Shown here: one piece after another, positions 8,167-15,712 of the stretch
Position numbering within the stretch: the first letter of the stretch is position 1
Layout: every line of letters starts with the position of its first letter
Assembly: GCA_964541755.1 (NCBI GenBank)
Contig: CAZIRF010000004.1
Location: 62,001-126,000, forward strand
DNA length: 64,000 bases
Origin: CAZIRF01 sp964541755
Lineage (GTDB): Bacteria; Spirochaetota; Spirochaetia; Treponematales; Breznakiellaceae
Direction of reading: 5' to 3'
Translations under genes and position numbers: made by a program
Notes under the pieces: model-generated
The model's database searches: none
Told to the model about the DNA's origin: nothing
The model's input: only the letters and a program-made list of their open reading frames with translations

Positions 8167-8868
8167 TTACAGATCACTGAGGCGCTCGCGCGCCCGTCGA
8201 AGGGCCTCGCCCCCCTGCCCGGCCTCTTCGCCCGGGGCAGAGGAACTTCTGTCCGCCCCTGCGGAAGGGCGGGCATTCGGGTGCCCGCGAGCAGGCTCCG
8301 GCTTTCGCCCTCGCCCGGTAAGTGAAGAGAAGAGGCGCGAAAAGTTGCCGGCGACGGTCGATTCGAGGGCGCTGCGCCGCGAATCTTCGAGCCTTAATTG
8401 ATCTATGATTTCCTGGTCGTCTATTTCTGCGATAAGATTGACGGCGCTCTCGCTGGAACCGACAAGCCAGGCCTTGCTGCCAAGCCCCACAACGTGAACA
8501 TGCCGATTGAGGGCAACTGAGGTGGACGCAAGGACCTTGAGGTGCGGGCTGGCTCCGGCTTGACGGGCGGCGCGACGGCGAATGAAATGGAGCAGGAGCC
8601 AGACGAGAAAGGCGAGGACCGCCAGGACAAGGATGGCGCGCACAAGGGCCCAAGCGGAAGAACCGCCCTCGCGATCTTGTACAAGGGGGTCCGAAGCGCC
8701 TTCGTCGTCGAGGCGCAGACTGGTTTCATCGACAGGGAGTGCAGAACCCCGGGGATTCGAAACCGTAACAAGGGCCTCATCTCCAGAGCTCGCAGACGGC
8801 CCGGGGACAGACGCTGTATCGTCGCGATCCTGTGCGTATACGGGTATACAGAGACATCCCGCCAGCAC
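8167..8868 (-). CDS. fliO: FliO (FliZ), flagellar export gate assembly protein; start ambiguous
   Basis: 233 residues from a GTG at 8868. There is one transmembrane segment (about 76-97, VRAILVLAVLAFLVWLLLHF). A compact FliO domain follows, with HLKVLASTSVALNRHVHVVG and KAWLVGSS, then a Pro/Arg-rich tail. FliO scaffolds FliP assembly. The real start is probably upstream: the same frame continues back through KNHLAVLSALVLAG, a convincing signal peptide, to a CTG at 8901 just after a run of nine G. An ATG lies on the other side of that run but is out of frame by one base. Either the signal peptide starts at a rare codon, or the G-run length decides the frame. Confidence 0.85.
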   Translation of the reverse strand: MLAGCLCIPVYAQDRDDTASVPGPSASSGDEALVTVSNPRGSALPVDETSLRLDDEGASDPLVQDREGGSSAWALVRAILVLAVLAFLVWLLLHFIRRRAARQAGASPHLKVLASTSVALNRHVHVVGLGSKAWLVGSSESAVNLIAEIDDQEIIDQLRLEDSRRSALESTVAGNFSRLFSSLTGRGRKPEPARGHPNARPSAGADRSSSAPGEEAGQGGEALRRARERLSDL

Positions 8869-8904
8869 GAGGGCCGACAGGACTGCAAGATGGTTTTTCA
8901 GACT

Positions 8905-8913
8905 CCCCCCCCC
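8905..8913 (-). repeat. Poly-G (G9) tract at the fliO start
   Basis: Nine consecutive C on the plus strand. One extra G would place the ATG at its upstream edge in frame with the fliO signal peptide (MGGGSLKNHLAV...). With nine, that ATG meets a TGA after five codons. This is a candidate phase-variable switch or a homopolymer length error. Confidence 0.65.
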
Positions 8914-8961
8914 ATGGCAACCGGTTCAAGCCCAGGGGCTCATCCGGCGTGATGACCCATC

Positions 8962-10077
8962 TTAGCGCATATCCGACATTCTTTCCATCGGAGAAACGAT
9001 TTCGGTAACACGAACACCGAAACTTTCGTCGATAACAACAACTTCGCCCTTGGCGATGAGCTTGTGGTTGACGAGGATGTCGACGGCTTCACCGGCGAGC
9101 TTGTCGAGCTCGATGATGGTGCCCTCCCCCATCGAGAGAATTTCCTTGATCGGTTTGCGGGTACGGCCCAACTCGACAGACATCTCCATCAAGACGTCCA
9201 TAATAAGGCTGATATTTCCCTGTTCGCCCGCATTCTGCTGGGGCATGAGGTTGGGGAACTGGACGGACTGCACATTCCCGGGGGGCATGCCCTGCATACC
9301 GCCCATGTTCTGCATACCACCCATGTTCTGCATACCGCCCATATTTTGCATGCCACCCATCCCGCCACCGGAAGGGGCGCCACCAAAGGCACTCATAAGA
9401 TCGCCCATATCATCGGCTGCAGCGCCCGCGCCACCGCCAAGGGCGTTTGCCATCCCCTTGGCTACCGCCGAACCGAATACCTCCCAGAGGGGAACCGTTC
9501 CACGCTCGCCCATATCGAGCTGCCAGGTGGCGAGCACGAGCTCGCCATTGGGCAGGGGGACCACGGCCTTGGGCACCGCGCTCGCCTGGGGACTGTCTGT
9601 CGCGAGTGTCTTGTCGCCCGTCTGGTCGCTAAAGGCGGTAATCGTGGTTCCGCCAAGCTGACTGGCGATTTCCGCAACCACAGAGAGGGCCATATCATCG
9701 AGTTCAATGCCCTCTTCCTTGTTCATCATGCTGGCCAGAATCTTCCCGGTCGTATCTTCCATAAGGTACAGGTGATCGCCGGAAAAACTGCCGTTCACAT
9801 TCGCCTTGATGGAGACAACCATGTCGGGCAGCTTCTGGAGCATGCCCTCACGATTGGTCGACTCGACCTGGGGCCCCGAAAGGGAAAGGGTCTCCCCGGA
9901 GAGCATGGAAAGATTGGACGACTGCGTGTCGACAGTCCCGGCGAGGAAGGCACGAAGGGCCTCCTGATCGCCGGCCCCCGTCCCGGAAGAAGGGGAAGGA
10001 GGAGCACTGAAACCGGTAGAATCCACCCCCGCCAAGAGGGCATCAATTTCGTCTTGGGAAAGAGCGCCATCGCTCAT
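8962..10077 (-). CDS. fliY: FliY (FliN-type) flagellar switch/C-ring protein
   Basis: 371 residues. The N-terminus carries the switch-protein signature MSDGALSQDEIDALLAG. A CheC/CheX-like central region follows (about 75-230). The last 85 residues are a SpoA/FliN domain (ISLIMDVLMEMSVELGRT ... ILVNHKLIAKGEVVVIDESFGVRV). FliY forms the lower C-ring with FliM and binds CheY-P. Between the domains (about 232-265) is a Met/Gly/Gln/Asn repeat of the six-residue unit MGGMQN, encoded by 18-bp tandem repeats. The ATG overlaps the fliM stop by four bases. Confidence 0.94.
   Translation of the reverse strand: MSDGALSQDEIDALLAGVDSTGFSAPPSPSSGTGAGDQEALRAFLAGTVDTQSSNLSMLSGETLSLSGPQVESTNREGMLQKLPDMVVSIKANVNGSFSGDHLYLMEDTTGKILASMMNKEEGIELDDMALSVVAEIASQLGGTTITAFSDQTGDKTLATDSPQASAVPKAVVPLPNGELVLATWQLDMGERGTVPLWEVFGSAVAKGMANALGGGAGAAADDMGDLMSAFGGAPSGGGMGGMQNMGGMQNMGGMQNMGGMQGMPPGNVQSVQFPNLMPQQNAGEQGNISLIMDVLMEMSVELGRTRKPIKEILSMGEGTIIELDKLAGEAVDILVNHKLIAKGEVVVIDESFGVRVTEIVSPMERMSDMR
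9283..9362. repeat. 18-bp tandem repeats encoding MGGMQN in fliY
   Basis: About four copies of an 18-bp unit (CCCATGTTCTGCATACCA and variants on the plus strand) encode GGMQNM repeats in the flexible linker between the FliY central and C-terminal domains. Near-identity of the copies suggests recent slippage expansion, so copy number may vary between strains. Confidence 0.8.
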
Positions 10078-11105
10078 AAGCCATCATCTCCTTCTGCCGA
10101 TAATTCCTCGACCTCGTCACCTTCAATATCGGCGAGCTTCTTGACGATCTGTACCGCCACCTTTTTTCCAATAACCCCGGGCCGGTACAGAAACTTGGTC
10201 TTGTTGCCCACATTGAGCGGCATTGGTTCTTTGACGTTGACATTGTACAGGTGAATGACATCCCCCTTTTGCAGGGAAAGCACGTCGCGAACCGGTAATT
10301 GTATGCGCCCAAGCTCTGCCACGAGATTGACATCCACGTTGGAGAGCTTGTCCTTGATAACATTGAAATTTTCTGCAGAACCGGTGCGCCGCACCGAAGA
10401 GTACCAATAAGTTGCAGAAAGCTTGCTGATAATGGGCTCTATGGTGATGTAGGGGATACAGATGTTCATCATCCCCTCGACCTCGCCCACCTTGGTCTCC
10501 AGGGTTACAAGAACGACCATGTCCGTTGGCGGTACGATGGAAGCAAACTGGGGGTTGGTGTCGATCTGCCCCAGACGGGGACGCAAGTCGATAACCTGCG
10601 CCCAGGCTTCGCGCATATTGCCCAAAAGGCGGACAATGACGCCCTCCATAACCGACTGCTCGATTTCGGTAAGTTCGTGCTGGCTCTTGGAACCCTCGCC
10701 CGTTCCACCGAAGAGGCGATCGATAATCGAAAAGGTAACCGCCGGATCGATTTCGAGGATGGCACTCCCGGGAAGGGGGTCCATATTGATGATGGCCAGG
10801 GTCGTTGGCGTGGGAATGGAGCGGATGAATTCCTCGTAATTGAGCTGATCGACCGACGCGACGTGGACATGGACGACGCTGCGCAGATGGGCCGAAAGGG
10901 CTGTGGTCGTAAGACGCGCGAAAGTCTCGTGCATAATGGAGACCGTTCGCATCTGTTCTTTGGAGAACTTGTCCGGCCTCTTGAAGTCGTAGATCTTGAT
11001 CTTGCGGGTGTCGGTAGCCGGGCGGAAGTCTTCGGGTTCGGATTCCCCCGCATTGATGGCTGTGAGAAGCTGATCAATCTCTTCCTGCGACAGAACTTCG
11101 GTCAT
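10074..11105 (-). CDS. fliM: FliM, flagellar motor switch protein
   Basis: 343 residues, a normal length. The CheY-P-binding N-terminal peptide is MTEVLSQEEIDQLLTAI. The middle domain contains the GSAILEIDP / GGTGEGSK region, and the C-terminal SpoA domain (about 255-330) has VELGRIQLPVRDVLSL-like sequence (LVAELGRIQLPVRDVLSLQK). FliM connects FliG to FliY in the C-ring and sets the direction of rotation. It follows fliL by 9 bases and overlaps fliY. Confidence 0.97.
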   Translation of the reverse strand: MTEVLSQEEIDQLLTAINAGESEPEDFRPATDTRKIKIYDFKRPDKFSKEQMRTVSIMHETFARLTTTALSAHLRSVVHVHVASVDQLNYEEFIRSIPTPTTLAIINMDPLPGSAILEIDPAVTFSIIDRLFGGTGEGSKSQHELTEIEQSVMEGVIVRLLGNMREAWAQVIDLRPRLGQIDTNPQFASIVPPTDMVVLVTLETKVGEVEGMMNICIPYITIEPIISKLSATYWYSSVRRTGSAENFNVIKDKLSNVDVNLVAELGRIQLPVRDVLSLQKGDVIHLYNVNVKEPMPLNVGNKTKFLYRPGVIGKKVAVQIVKKLADIEGDEVEELSAEGDDGL

Positions 11106-11114
11106 ATTCCCTGC

Positions 11115-11678
11115 TTACATTTCGACGACGTCGAACTGCTCGAAAAGCAGTTCCCGTATACGCGCTGCTTCGAGTATCGTGCTGTTGATTTGCTCTATCA
11201 TCTCGATCTTGAGCTTGGTTTCGTGTTCGGGCAAGAGCTCGTCGGCCCGTTTGCGACTAAAATAGCTGCGGATAAAGTCACGCAACTCGTAAGACCGGTT
11301 GGTAATCTCGTTCTGGGCGACCTTGGAGTCCTTGTCATAGCCCAGGACCACCTTGACCACAACAGAACGCGGGACCGCGTCGGAAGTGCGGGTGCGTATC
11401 TGCGGCAAGCTCGAAAACCAGGAATACTCGGGTCTCTTGCCCTGCCAGGCCTGGGTAGCCGGAACGACCGTGGCAGAAGCCCCGTTCGAACCGCTGATGG
11501 CATTAACCACAAGGACAACAACCACTATAAGACCAATGGCCCCCAGCGCTATTGCCACATATTTGAGAATGGTGACCAAAAGACCGGAAATTCCCCCGCT
11601 CTTTCGCGATGGGGTATCGACACCCAGTCCATCACCTTCGCCAAGATCCAGTTCGTCGTTGTCGCTCATGCCGAACAC
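11115..11678 (-). CDS. fliL: FliL, flagellar stator-associated membrane protein
   Basis: 187 residues. A cytoplasmic N-terminus (about 30 residues) precedes one membrane helix (about 33-57, LLVTILKYVAIALGAIGLIVVVVLV). The periplasmic SPFH-like FliL domain contains VVKVVLGYDKDSKVAQNEITNR and ends LLFEQFDVVEM, as in other FliL. FliL strengthens stator engagement with the motor. A 176-base gap containing a 21-bp palindrome separates it from motB, the longest gap but one in the operon. Confidence 0.92.
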   Translation of the reverse strand: MFGMSDNDELDLGEGDGLGVDTPSRKSGGISGLLVTILKYVAIALGAIGLIVVVVLVVNAISGSNGASATVVPATQAWQGKRPEYSWFSSLPQIRTRTSDAVPRSVVVKVVLGYDKDSKVAQNEITNRSYELRDFIRSYFSRKRADELLPEHETKLKIEMIEQINSTILEAARIRELLFEQFDVVEM

Positions 11679-11821
11679 TCCTCCAGAAAAGTGCGCCGTA
11701 CGAGGCGCCCACGTTTTTTCGGCACCGAATCACCCGGGACATTCCACGGGCGTCGGCAAAGGTACTCCATGATATACCATATCGGACTGTCGTGCAAATC
11801 CTTCCGGCATAAAGACAGTCC

Positions 11822-11866
11822 GGGCATTTGTGAGTAATCGGCTATGCCGATTACTCACAAATGCCC
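11822..11866. repeat. 21-bp perfect palindrome overlapping the motB 3' end
   Basis: The arms are GGGCATTTGTGAGTAATCGGC (11822-11842) and its exact complement (11846-11866), with a 3-nt loop TAT. The right arm contains the last motB codons and its TGA. No T-run follows on either strand, so it is not a classical rho-independent terminator. In mRNA it would form a very stable hairpin between motB and fliL, which could stabilise or process the transcript. Confidence 0.85.
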
Positions 11867-12586
11867 CTGGTCCAGAATAATGATATCCACCCGCCGGTTA
11901 TAGGCGCGCCCCTCCTCGCTCTCGTTGCTTGCAAGGGGAACCGTATCCGCAAAACCGGCGACCTGAAACTTCCTCTCGTCTACTCCGATATCGGCCAAAT
12001 AGTGGAGAATGTTGACCGATCTTGCGGTAGAAAGCTCCCAATTGGACTTCCAGGGGCCGCTTGGGTCAGTCGGGGTCGCATCGGTATGCCCCTCTATGCG
12101 AAAGGTATTGCCGGCCAAATCCTCCGAGGCGAGCATGGTACCCAATCGAAGGAGGATGTCCCGAGTGGCCTCTATATTGACTTCGGCACTGGCCGGCCCG
12201 AAAAACGCATCGGAAGCAAGGGTAATGACCAAGCCCCGCTCATCAGAGGAGACGCGCACCTTGTTTGAACGGATTTCCGGGGAGAAGAGACTCGTCGCCT
12301 TTTTTTTGGCGGTGGACATCGAACGCCCTTTCTCCATGGATGGCAGGGTGTTTACGGTGTTGCCCAAATCGGCATTACGCCCCGCAGAAAGCGTCGCGCC
12401 CCCCTCCATGGCCCCCATCCCGATATTCGACAGAGAGGAAAGCATCTGTTGAAGTTGGATTTCATCCACCTCCGAGACATTGAAGAGGGCGGCAAAGAAG
12501 CACAGGAGAAGCGTGACCATGTCCGAGTAGGTAACCATCCATTCCGGGGCACCACCGCCGCCTTCCTGCTTTTTCTTTTTTGCCAT
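11855..12586 (-). CDS. motB: MotB, stator peptidoglycan-anchoring protein
   Basis: 243 residues from the ATG at 12586 (MAKKKKQEGGGGAPEWMV), six bases after AAGGA. A TTG two codons earlier is possible. The single membrane helix carries the essential proton-binding Asp (TYSDMVTLLLCFFAALF, about residues 20-36). The C-terminal OmpA-like domain (FRIEGHTDATPTDP ... NRRVDIIIL) anchors the stator to peptidoglycan. MotA/MotB form the ion channel that drives the periplasmic flagella. The start lies next to the motA stop, and the last codons lie in a long palindrome. Confidence 0.96.
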   Translation of the reverse strand: MAKKKKQEGGGGAPEWMVTYSDMVTLLLCFFAALFNVSEVDEIQLQQMLSSLSNIGMGAMEGGATLSAGRNADLGNTVNTLPSMEKGRSMSTAKKKATSLFSPEIRSNKVRVSSDERGLVITLASDAFFGPASAEVNIEATRDILLRLGTMLASEDLAGNTFRIEGHTDATPTDPSGPWKSNWELSTARSVNILHYLADIGVDERKFQVAGFADTVPLASNESEEGRAYNRRVDIIILDQGHL

Positions 12587-12588
12587 GA

Positions 12589-13371
12589 TCAATCCTTGAG
12601 GATCTCGGCCTCGACAGCCTTGCGATCGTTGGGATCGAGGAAGGACAGGAGCTTGAGGGCAAGGATGCGGGGGTTGTCGCCTGCCTGGATGGACAGAACG
12701 CCCTCGATAATCATCTCCTTGACCTTTACCTCGTCGGCATCATGGGACTTGAGCTTGCCAACCATCGGGATAAGTATGATATTGGCCATAATGGCCCCGT
12801 AGAAGGTCGTGATGAGCGCGACGGCCATATTGGGACCGATTGCACTCTTGTCCTCGAGGTTCTTCATCATGGCAATAAGACCGGCAACGGTACCCAACAT
12901 ACCCATACCGGGTGCGAGCGTGGCCCAAGAGGAGACGACTGATATTTTGTTTGCATGGCGCTCTTGCATCTGGTTGAGCTCGGTATTCAACAGAACACGG
13001 ATGATCTCTGCATCGGTGCCGTCGACCACAAGGCGCAGACCCTTCTTCATGAACTCGTCCTCAAGGTCTTCGAGTTCCTCTTCGAGGGCGAGGAGCCCTT
13101 CGCGGCGGGCCTTGTCGGAAAAGGACATGAGTTTGGTGATGATGGCCTGTTCGCCAAAGGCCGGCGTCTTCATGGTAAGCCCCATGGTCTTGAAAACACC
13201 GAGGGTGTTCGAAAGGCTGTTGTTGACGAAGAGGGCGAAAAACGACCCGACGACCGTCATGAAGAATGACGGTACGTGCAGGTAGGTCATGACGGAGCCG
13301 CCGGACGTGAGGATCGCCATGACGACCATGGCAAAGGCGCCAACAAGGCCGATAATTGTTGCTAAATCCAT
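12589..13371 (-). CDS. motA: MotA, stator ion-channel protein
   Basis: 260 residues with four membrane segments: two near the N-terminus (LATIIGLVGAFAMVVMAILT and FFMTVVGSFFALFV) and two around 150-215 (ATLAPGMGMLGTVAGLIAMM and AVALITTFYGAIMANIILIP). The charged cytoplasmic loop between helices 2 and 3 contacts FliG. The conserved Pro/Gly-rich third helix is diagnostic. It lies between flbD and motB. A hairpin (13421-13450) sits in the 89-base gap upstream. Confidence 0.96.
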   Translation of the reverse strand: MDLATIIGLVGAFAMVVMAILTSGGSVMTYLHVPSFFMTVVGSFFALFVNNSLSNTLGVFKTMGLTMKTPAFGEQAIITKLMSFSDKARREGLLALEEELEDLEDEFMKKGLRLVVDGTDAEIIRVLLNTELNQMQERHANKISVVSSWATLAPGMGMLGTVAGLIAMMKNLEDKSAIGPNMAVALITTFYGAIMANIILIPMVGKLKSHDADEVKVKEMIIEGVLSIQAGDNPRILALKLLSFLDPNDRKAVEAEILKD

Positions 13372-13420
13372 GTCTGCCTGCTCCCCTTGTGGATATCAGT
13401 ATTCATTTTTTGCGCAGAGC

Positions 13421-13450
13421 CCTGCCGGAAAGCGATCGGCTTCCGGCAGG
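13421..13450. repeat. Hairpin in the flbD-motA intercistronic gap
   Basis: The 10-bp arms CCTGCCGGAA and TTCCGGCAGG flank a 10-nt loop. No T-run follows. This may be an mRNA processing or stability element inside the flagellar operon. Confidence 0.55.
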
Positions 13451-13460
13451 CCCGCCGCGC

Positions 13461-13661
13461 TCAATCTTCATTGCCAAAGGCCCCGATGCTGCGGCGATAG
13501 GCCACGATGCGCTCTATAACCAGCGTCGGCGTCTCGCGTACAATGACGTGTTTGCCCGACAACAGAAGGAGCGTGGTATCCGGCCGCGTCTCGATCGACT
13601 CGATCTGATGCGGATTGATGTAGTATTCCTTTCCGTCCAAACGGGTTACCGCTATCACCAT
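13461..13661 (-). CDS. flbD: FlbD family flagellar protein
   Basis: 66 residues from the ATG at 13661, preceded by AGGAG at five bases. The sequence MVIAVTRLDGKEYYINPHQI followed by IETRPDTTLLLLSGKHVIVRE is the FlbD/SwrD signature. This small cytoplasmic protein is found between flgE and motA in spirochaetes and Gram-positives; in Bacillus, SwrD promotes motor torque. The longer open frame upstream has no family resemblance and is not used. Confidence 0.93.
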   Translation of the reverse strand: MVIAVTRLDGKEYYINPHQIESIETRPDTTLLLLSGKHVIVRETPTLVIERIVAYRRSIGAFGNED

Positions 13662-13784
13662 CGAGCTCCTGTTTCTGCGAGGGCCACATCCGCATTTCAG
13701 GGCATCATTCCTTGGCACCAACGGCCAACGGGAAAGCCCCTCCCGACCATACAACGCGCATGGTCAATTGTAAAGCCGAGCACC

Positions 13785-13850
13785 TGATCACCCCCCCGCT
13801 AGCGGGCGGGCATTACACCCACCCCTTGGCGGAGGGGACTATCAGTTTAA
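13785..13850. repeat. GC-rich inverted repeats plus ACTATCAGT word between flgE and flbD
   Basis: The 191-base gap between flgE and flbD contains CCCGCTAGCGGG, CCCCTTGGCGGAGGGG and, directly after the second, GACTATCAGTTTAAA. The string GGCGGAGGGGACTATCAGT recurs on the other strand at about 58930-58950 upstream of the ankyrin gene, so this is part of a dispersed repeat. Confidence 0.5.
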
Positions 13851-13852
13851 AA

Positions 13853-15253
13853 CTACCTCTTGAGGGTCATGAGTTCCTGGAGCATTTGATCCGAGGTCTG
13901 GATGGTCTTCGAGTTGGCCTGGAAGCCGCGCTGTGTCACGATAAGATCGGTAAACTGCTCGGCAAGATCCACGTTCGACATTTCCAGGGCGCCTGCTATC
14001 AGTTTGCCCTTTCCGGCGATACCGGAGGGACTGATATTGGCGTTGCCCGAGTTGTTCGAGACAACGAAGGTGTTTTCACCGGCCTTCTCGAGACCGCCGG
14101 GATTGGTAAAGGTCGCCAGGGCCAGCTGACCCAGGAGACGGTTCGTCCCGTTGGAGTAGATACCGGTTATCATGCCGGACTGGTCGATCTTGAAGTTCTC
14201 GAGGTAGCCCATGGTGTAGCCGTCCTGCTCGACCATCTTGGTGGAGGAGCGCTCTGCGTACTGGGTGATGGCGTTCTCGTAACCGCCCACCTCGCCCAAA
14301 TTGAGGACAAACTCCTGCCGGATGGGGTTGCCGTCGGCATCGGGGGTGGTGGAAAGGACATCGTAGGACACCCGCATGGTAAGGAGTCCCTCTGCGGGCG
14401 ACTCGTTGCCCTGGGCATCGAGAACGCGGGAGATGGTCCCCTCGTTGGAGAACTCGACCGTAAAGGTGTTGCCGCCCCCAAGGGAGGCACCGGCTTCGCC
14501 GAAGCCCGCACTCGGATTCGTGGCCGTCTCGCTCTGGGGATCGACATTGACGGTAGCCGTCCACTGGTTGTTGACCCCGGGGACGCGGGTAAAGTCGACG
14601 CGCAGGATGTGCTGGTCGCCAAAGGTATCGAAGACCTTGATCTCGGTGCCCCAGGTGGCCTTCTGGATGTCGGCAAAACCGGCGCCTTCAAGGAGCTCGG
14701 GGGTTCGTTTGTCGAGGTTACAGGCGAACTGAACACTCGTCGTGGCCCGCGCGGGATCCTTCTGATTCATGGGGATGACCAGGTCCTCGGTATCTGCCGA
14801 GGTGTTGAGTATGGTCTCGCCCTCAACTTCGCGGGCCATCCAGCCCTGCACGCGCATACCGTTGGCCGGATTCACGAGGGTCCCCTGATTGTCCAGGCCA
14901 AAGGCGCCGGCGCGGGTATAGAAGGACTTTTCGCCGTTCTTCATGACGAAGAAACCGCCGCCCTGAATGGCGACATCAGTCCCTACCCCGGTCGTCTGGA
15001 GGGAGCCCTGGGTGTGGATCGTGTCGATGCTGGCTATCAGCATGCCAAGACCCACTTCCTTGGGGTTCACACCGCCAATTTCTGTCGTGGGCTTGGACGC
15101 CCCGGACAGCTGCTGGTAGAGGAGGTCCTGGAACTGGACGCGGTTTTTCTTGAAACCCGTGGTATTGACGTTCGAGATGTTGTTACCCAGCACGTCCATA
15201 CGGGTCTGGTGATTCTGGAGACCGGCTACGCCGGAATACAATGATCGCATCAT
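13853..15253 (-). CDS. flgE: FlgE, flagellar hook protein with cross-linking Lys/Cys pair
   Basis: 466 residues. The N-terminus MMRSLYSGVAGLQNHQTRMD and the C-terminal heptad region (LAEQFTDLIVTQRGFQANSK ... LQELMTL) are classic for FlgE. FlgE polymerises into the hook. Counting from Met1, Lys165 and Cys178 (in the segment PMNQKDPARATTSVQFACNL, residues 161-180) match the positions that form the lysinoalanine cross-link established for T. denticola FlgE. This supports a covalently cross-linked hook here. It lies directly downstream of flgD. Confidence 0.96.
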   Translation of the reverse strand: MMRSLYSGVAGLQNHQTRMDVLGNNISNVNTTGFKKNRVQFQDLLYQQLSGASKPTTEIGGVNPKEVGLGMLIASIDTIHTQGSLQTTGVGTDVAIQGGGFFVMKNGEKSFYTRAGAFGLDNQGTLVNPANGMRVQGWMAREVEGETILNTSADTEDLVIPMNQKDPARATTSVQFACNLDKRTPELLEGAGFADIQKATWGTEIKVFDTFGDQHILRVDFTRVPGVNNQWTATVNVDPQSETATNPSAGFGEAGASLGGGNTFTVEFSNEGTISRVLDAQGNESPAEGLLTMRVSYDVLSTTPDADGNPIRQEFVLNLGEVGGYENAITQYAERSSTKMVEQDGYTMGYLENFKIDQSGMITGIYSNGTNRLLGQLALATFTNPGGLEKAGENTFVVSNNSGNANISPSGIAGKGKLIAGALEMSNVDLAEQFTDLIVTQRGFQANSKTIQTSDQMLQELMTLKR

Positions 15254-15259
15254 AAGCCG

Positions 15260-15697
15260 TTACTCCTCGAATACCTTGCTCACCTGTTCCCAGGCGTAAT
15301 ATGAACCGTTGACGAGAACCTCGGGGTTGATGCCGCGCGTAACGGCCTTGACCGTGCCGCTTACCAGCTCTTCACCATTCGGAATCTCGACCTGCTTTCC
15401 CAGAGACGAAACGGCCTCGCTGTTGGAGAAGACCGAGGCGAGCTTGGAAAAGTCCTGCGCCATGTTCGTCATCTGCTCGAGGGAGGAGAATTGGGCCATC
15501 TGGGCGATGAACTCCTTGTCCTCCATGGGAGCAGTAGGGTCCTGGTGCGAGAGCTGGGTGATGAGTATCTTGATGAACTCATCCTTTCCCATCTCCTGCT
15601 TCTGCACCTTTCCCTGTGCAATGCTCTTGTTGAAGGTGTCGACGTCCATGCGCACCTGATTCTGTTCACGCGCTGTTAGCGTGCCCAATGCTTCCAT
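15260..15697 (-). CDS. flgD: FlgD, hook-cap assembly protein
   Basis: 145 residues, the short spirochaete form with the N-terminal scaffold and only a small C-terminal part. The signature LGKDEFIKILITQLSHQDPTAPMEDKEFIAQMAQFSSLEQM (here split: MGKDEFIKILITQ, then LSHQDPTAPMEDKEFIAQMA) is unmistakable. FlgD caps the growing hook. It ends 6 bases before flgE and follows fliK by about 15 bases. Confidence 0.95.
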   Translation of the reverse strand: MEALGTLTAREQNQVRMDVDTFNKSIAQGKVQKQEMGKDEFIKILITQLSHQDPTAPMEDKEFIAQMAQFSSLEQMTNMAQDFSKLASVFSNSEAVSSLGKQVEIPNGEELVSGTVKAVTRGINPEVLVNGSYYAWEQVSKVFEE

Positions 15698-15712
15698 ATA
15701 TCTCCTTCCCCC

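Noticed and set aside
9195..9392. Small ORFs within the fliY repeat region in other frames
   Set aside because: They arise from the 18-bp repeats and lie wholly inside fliY.
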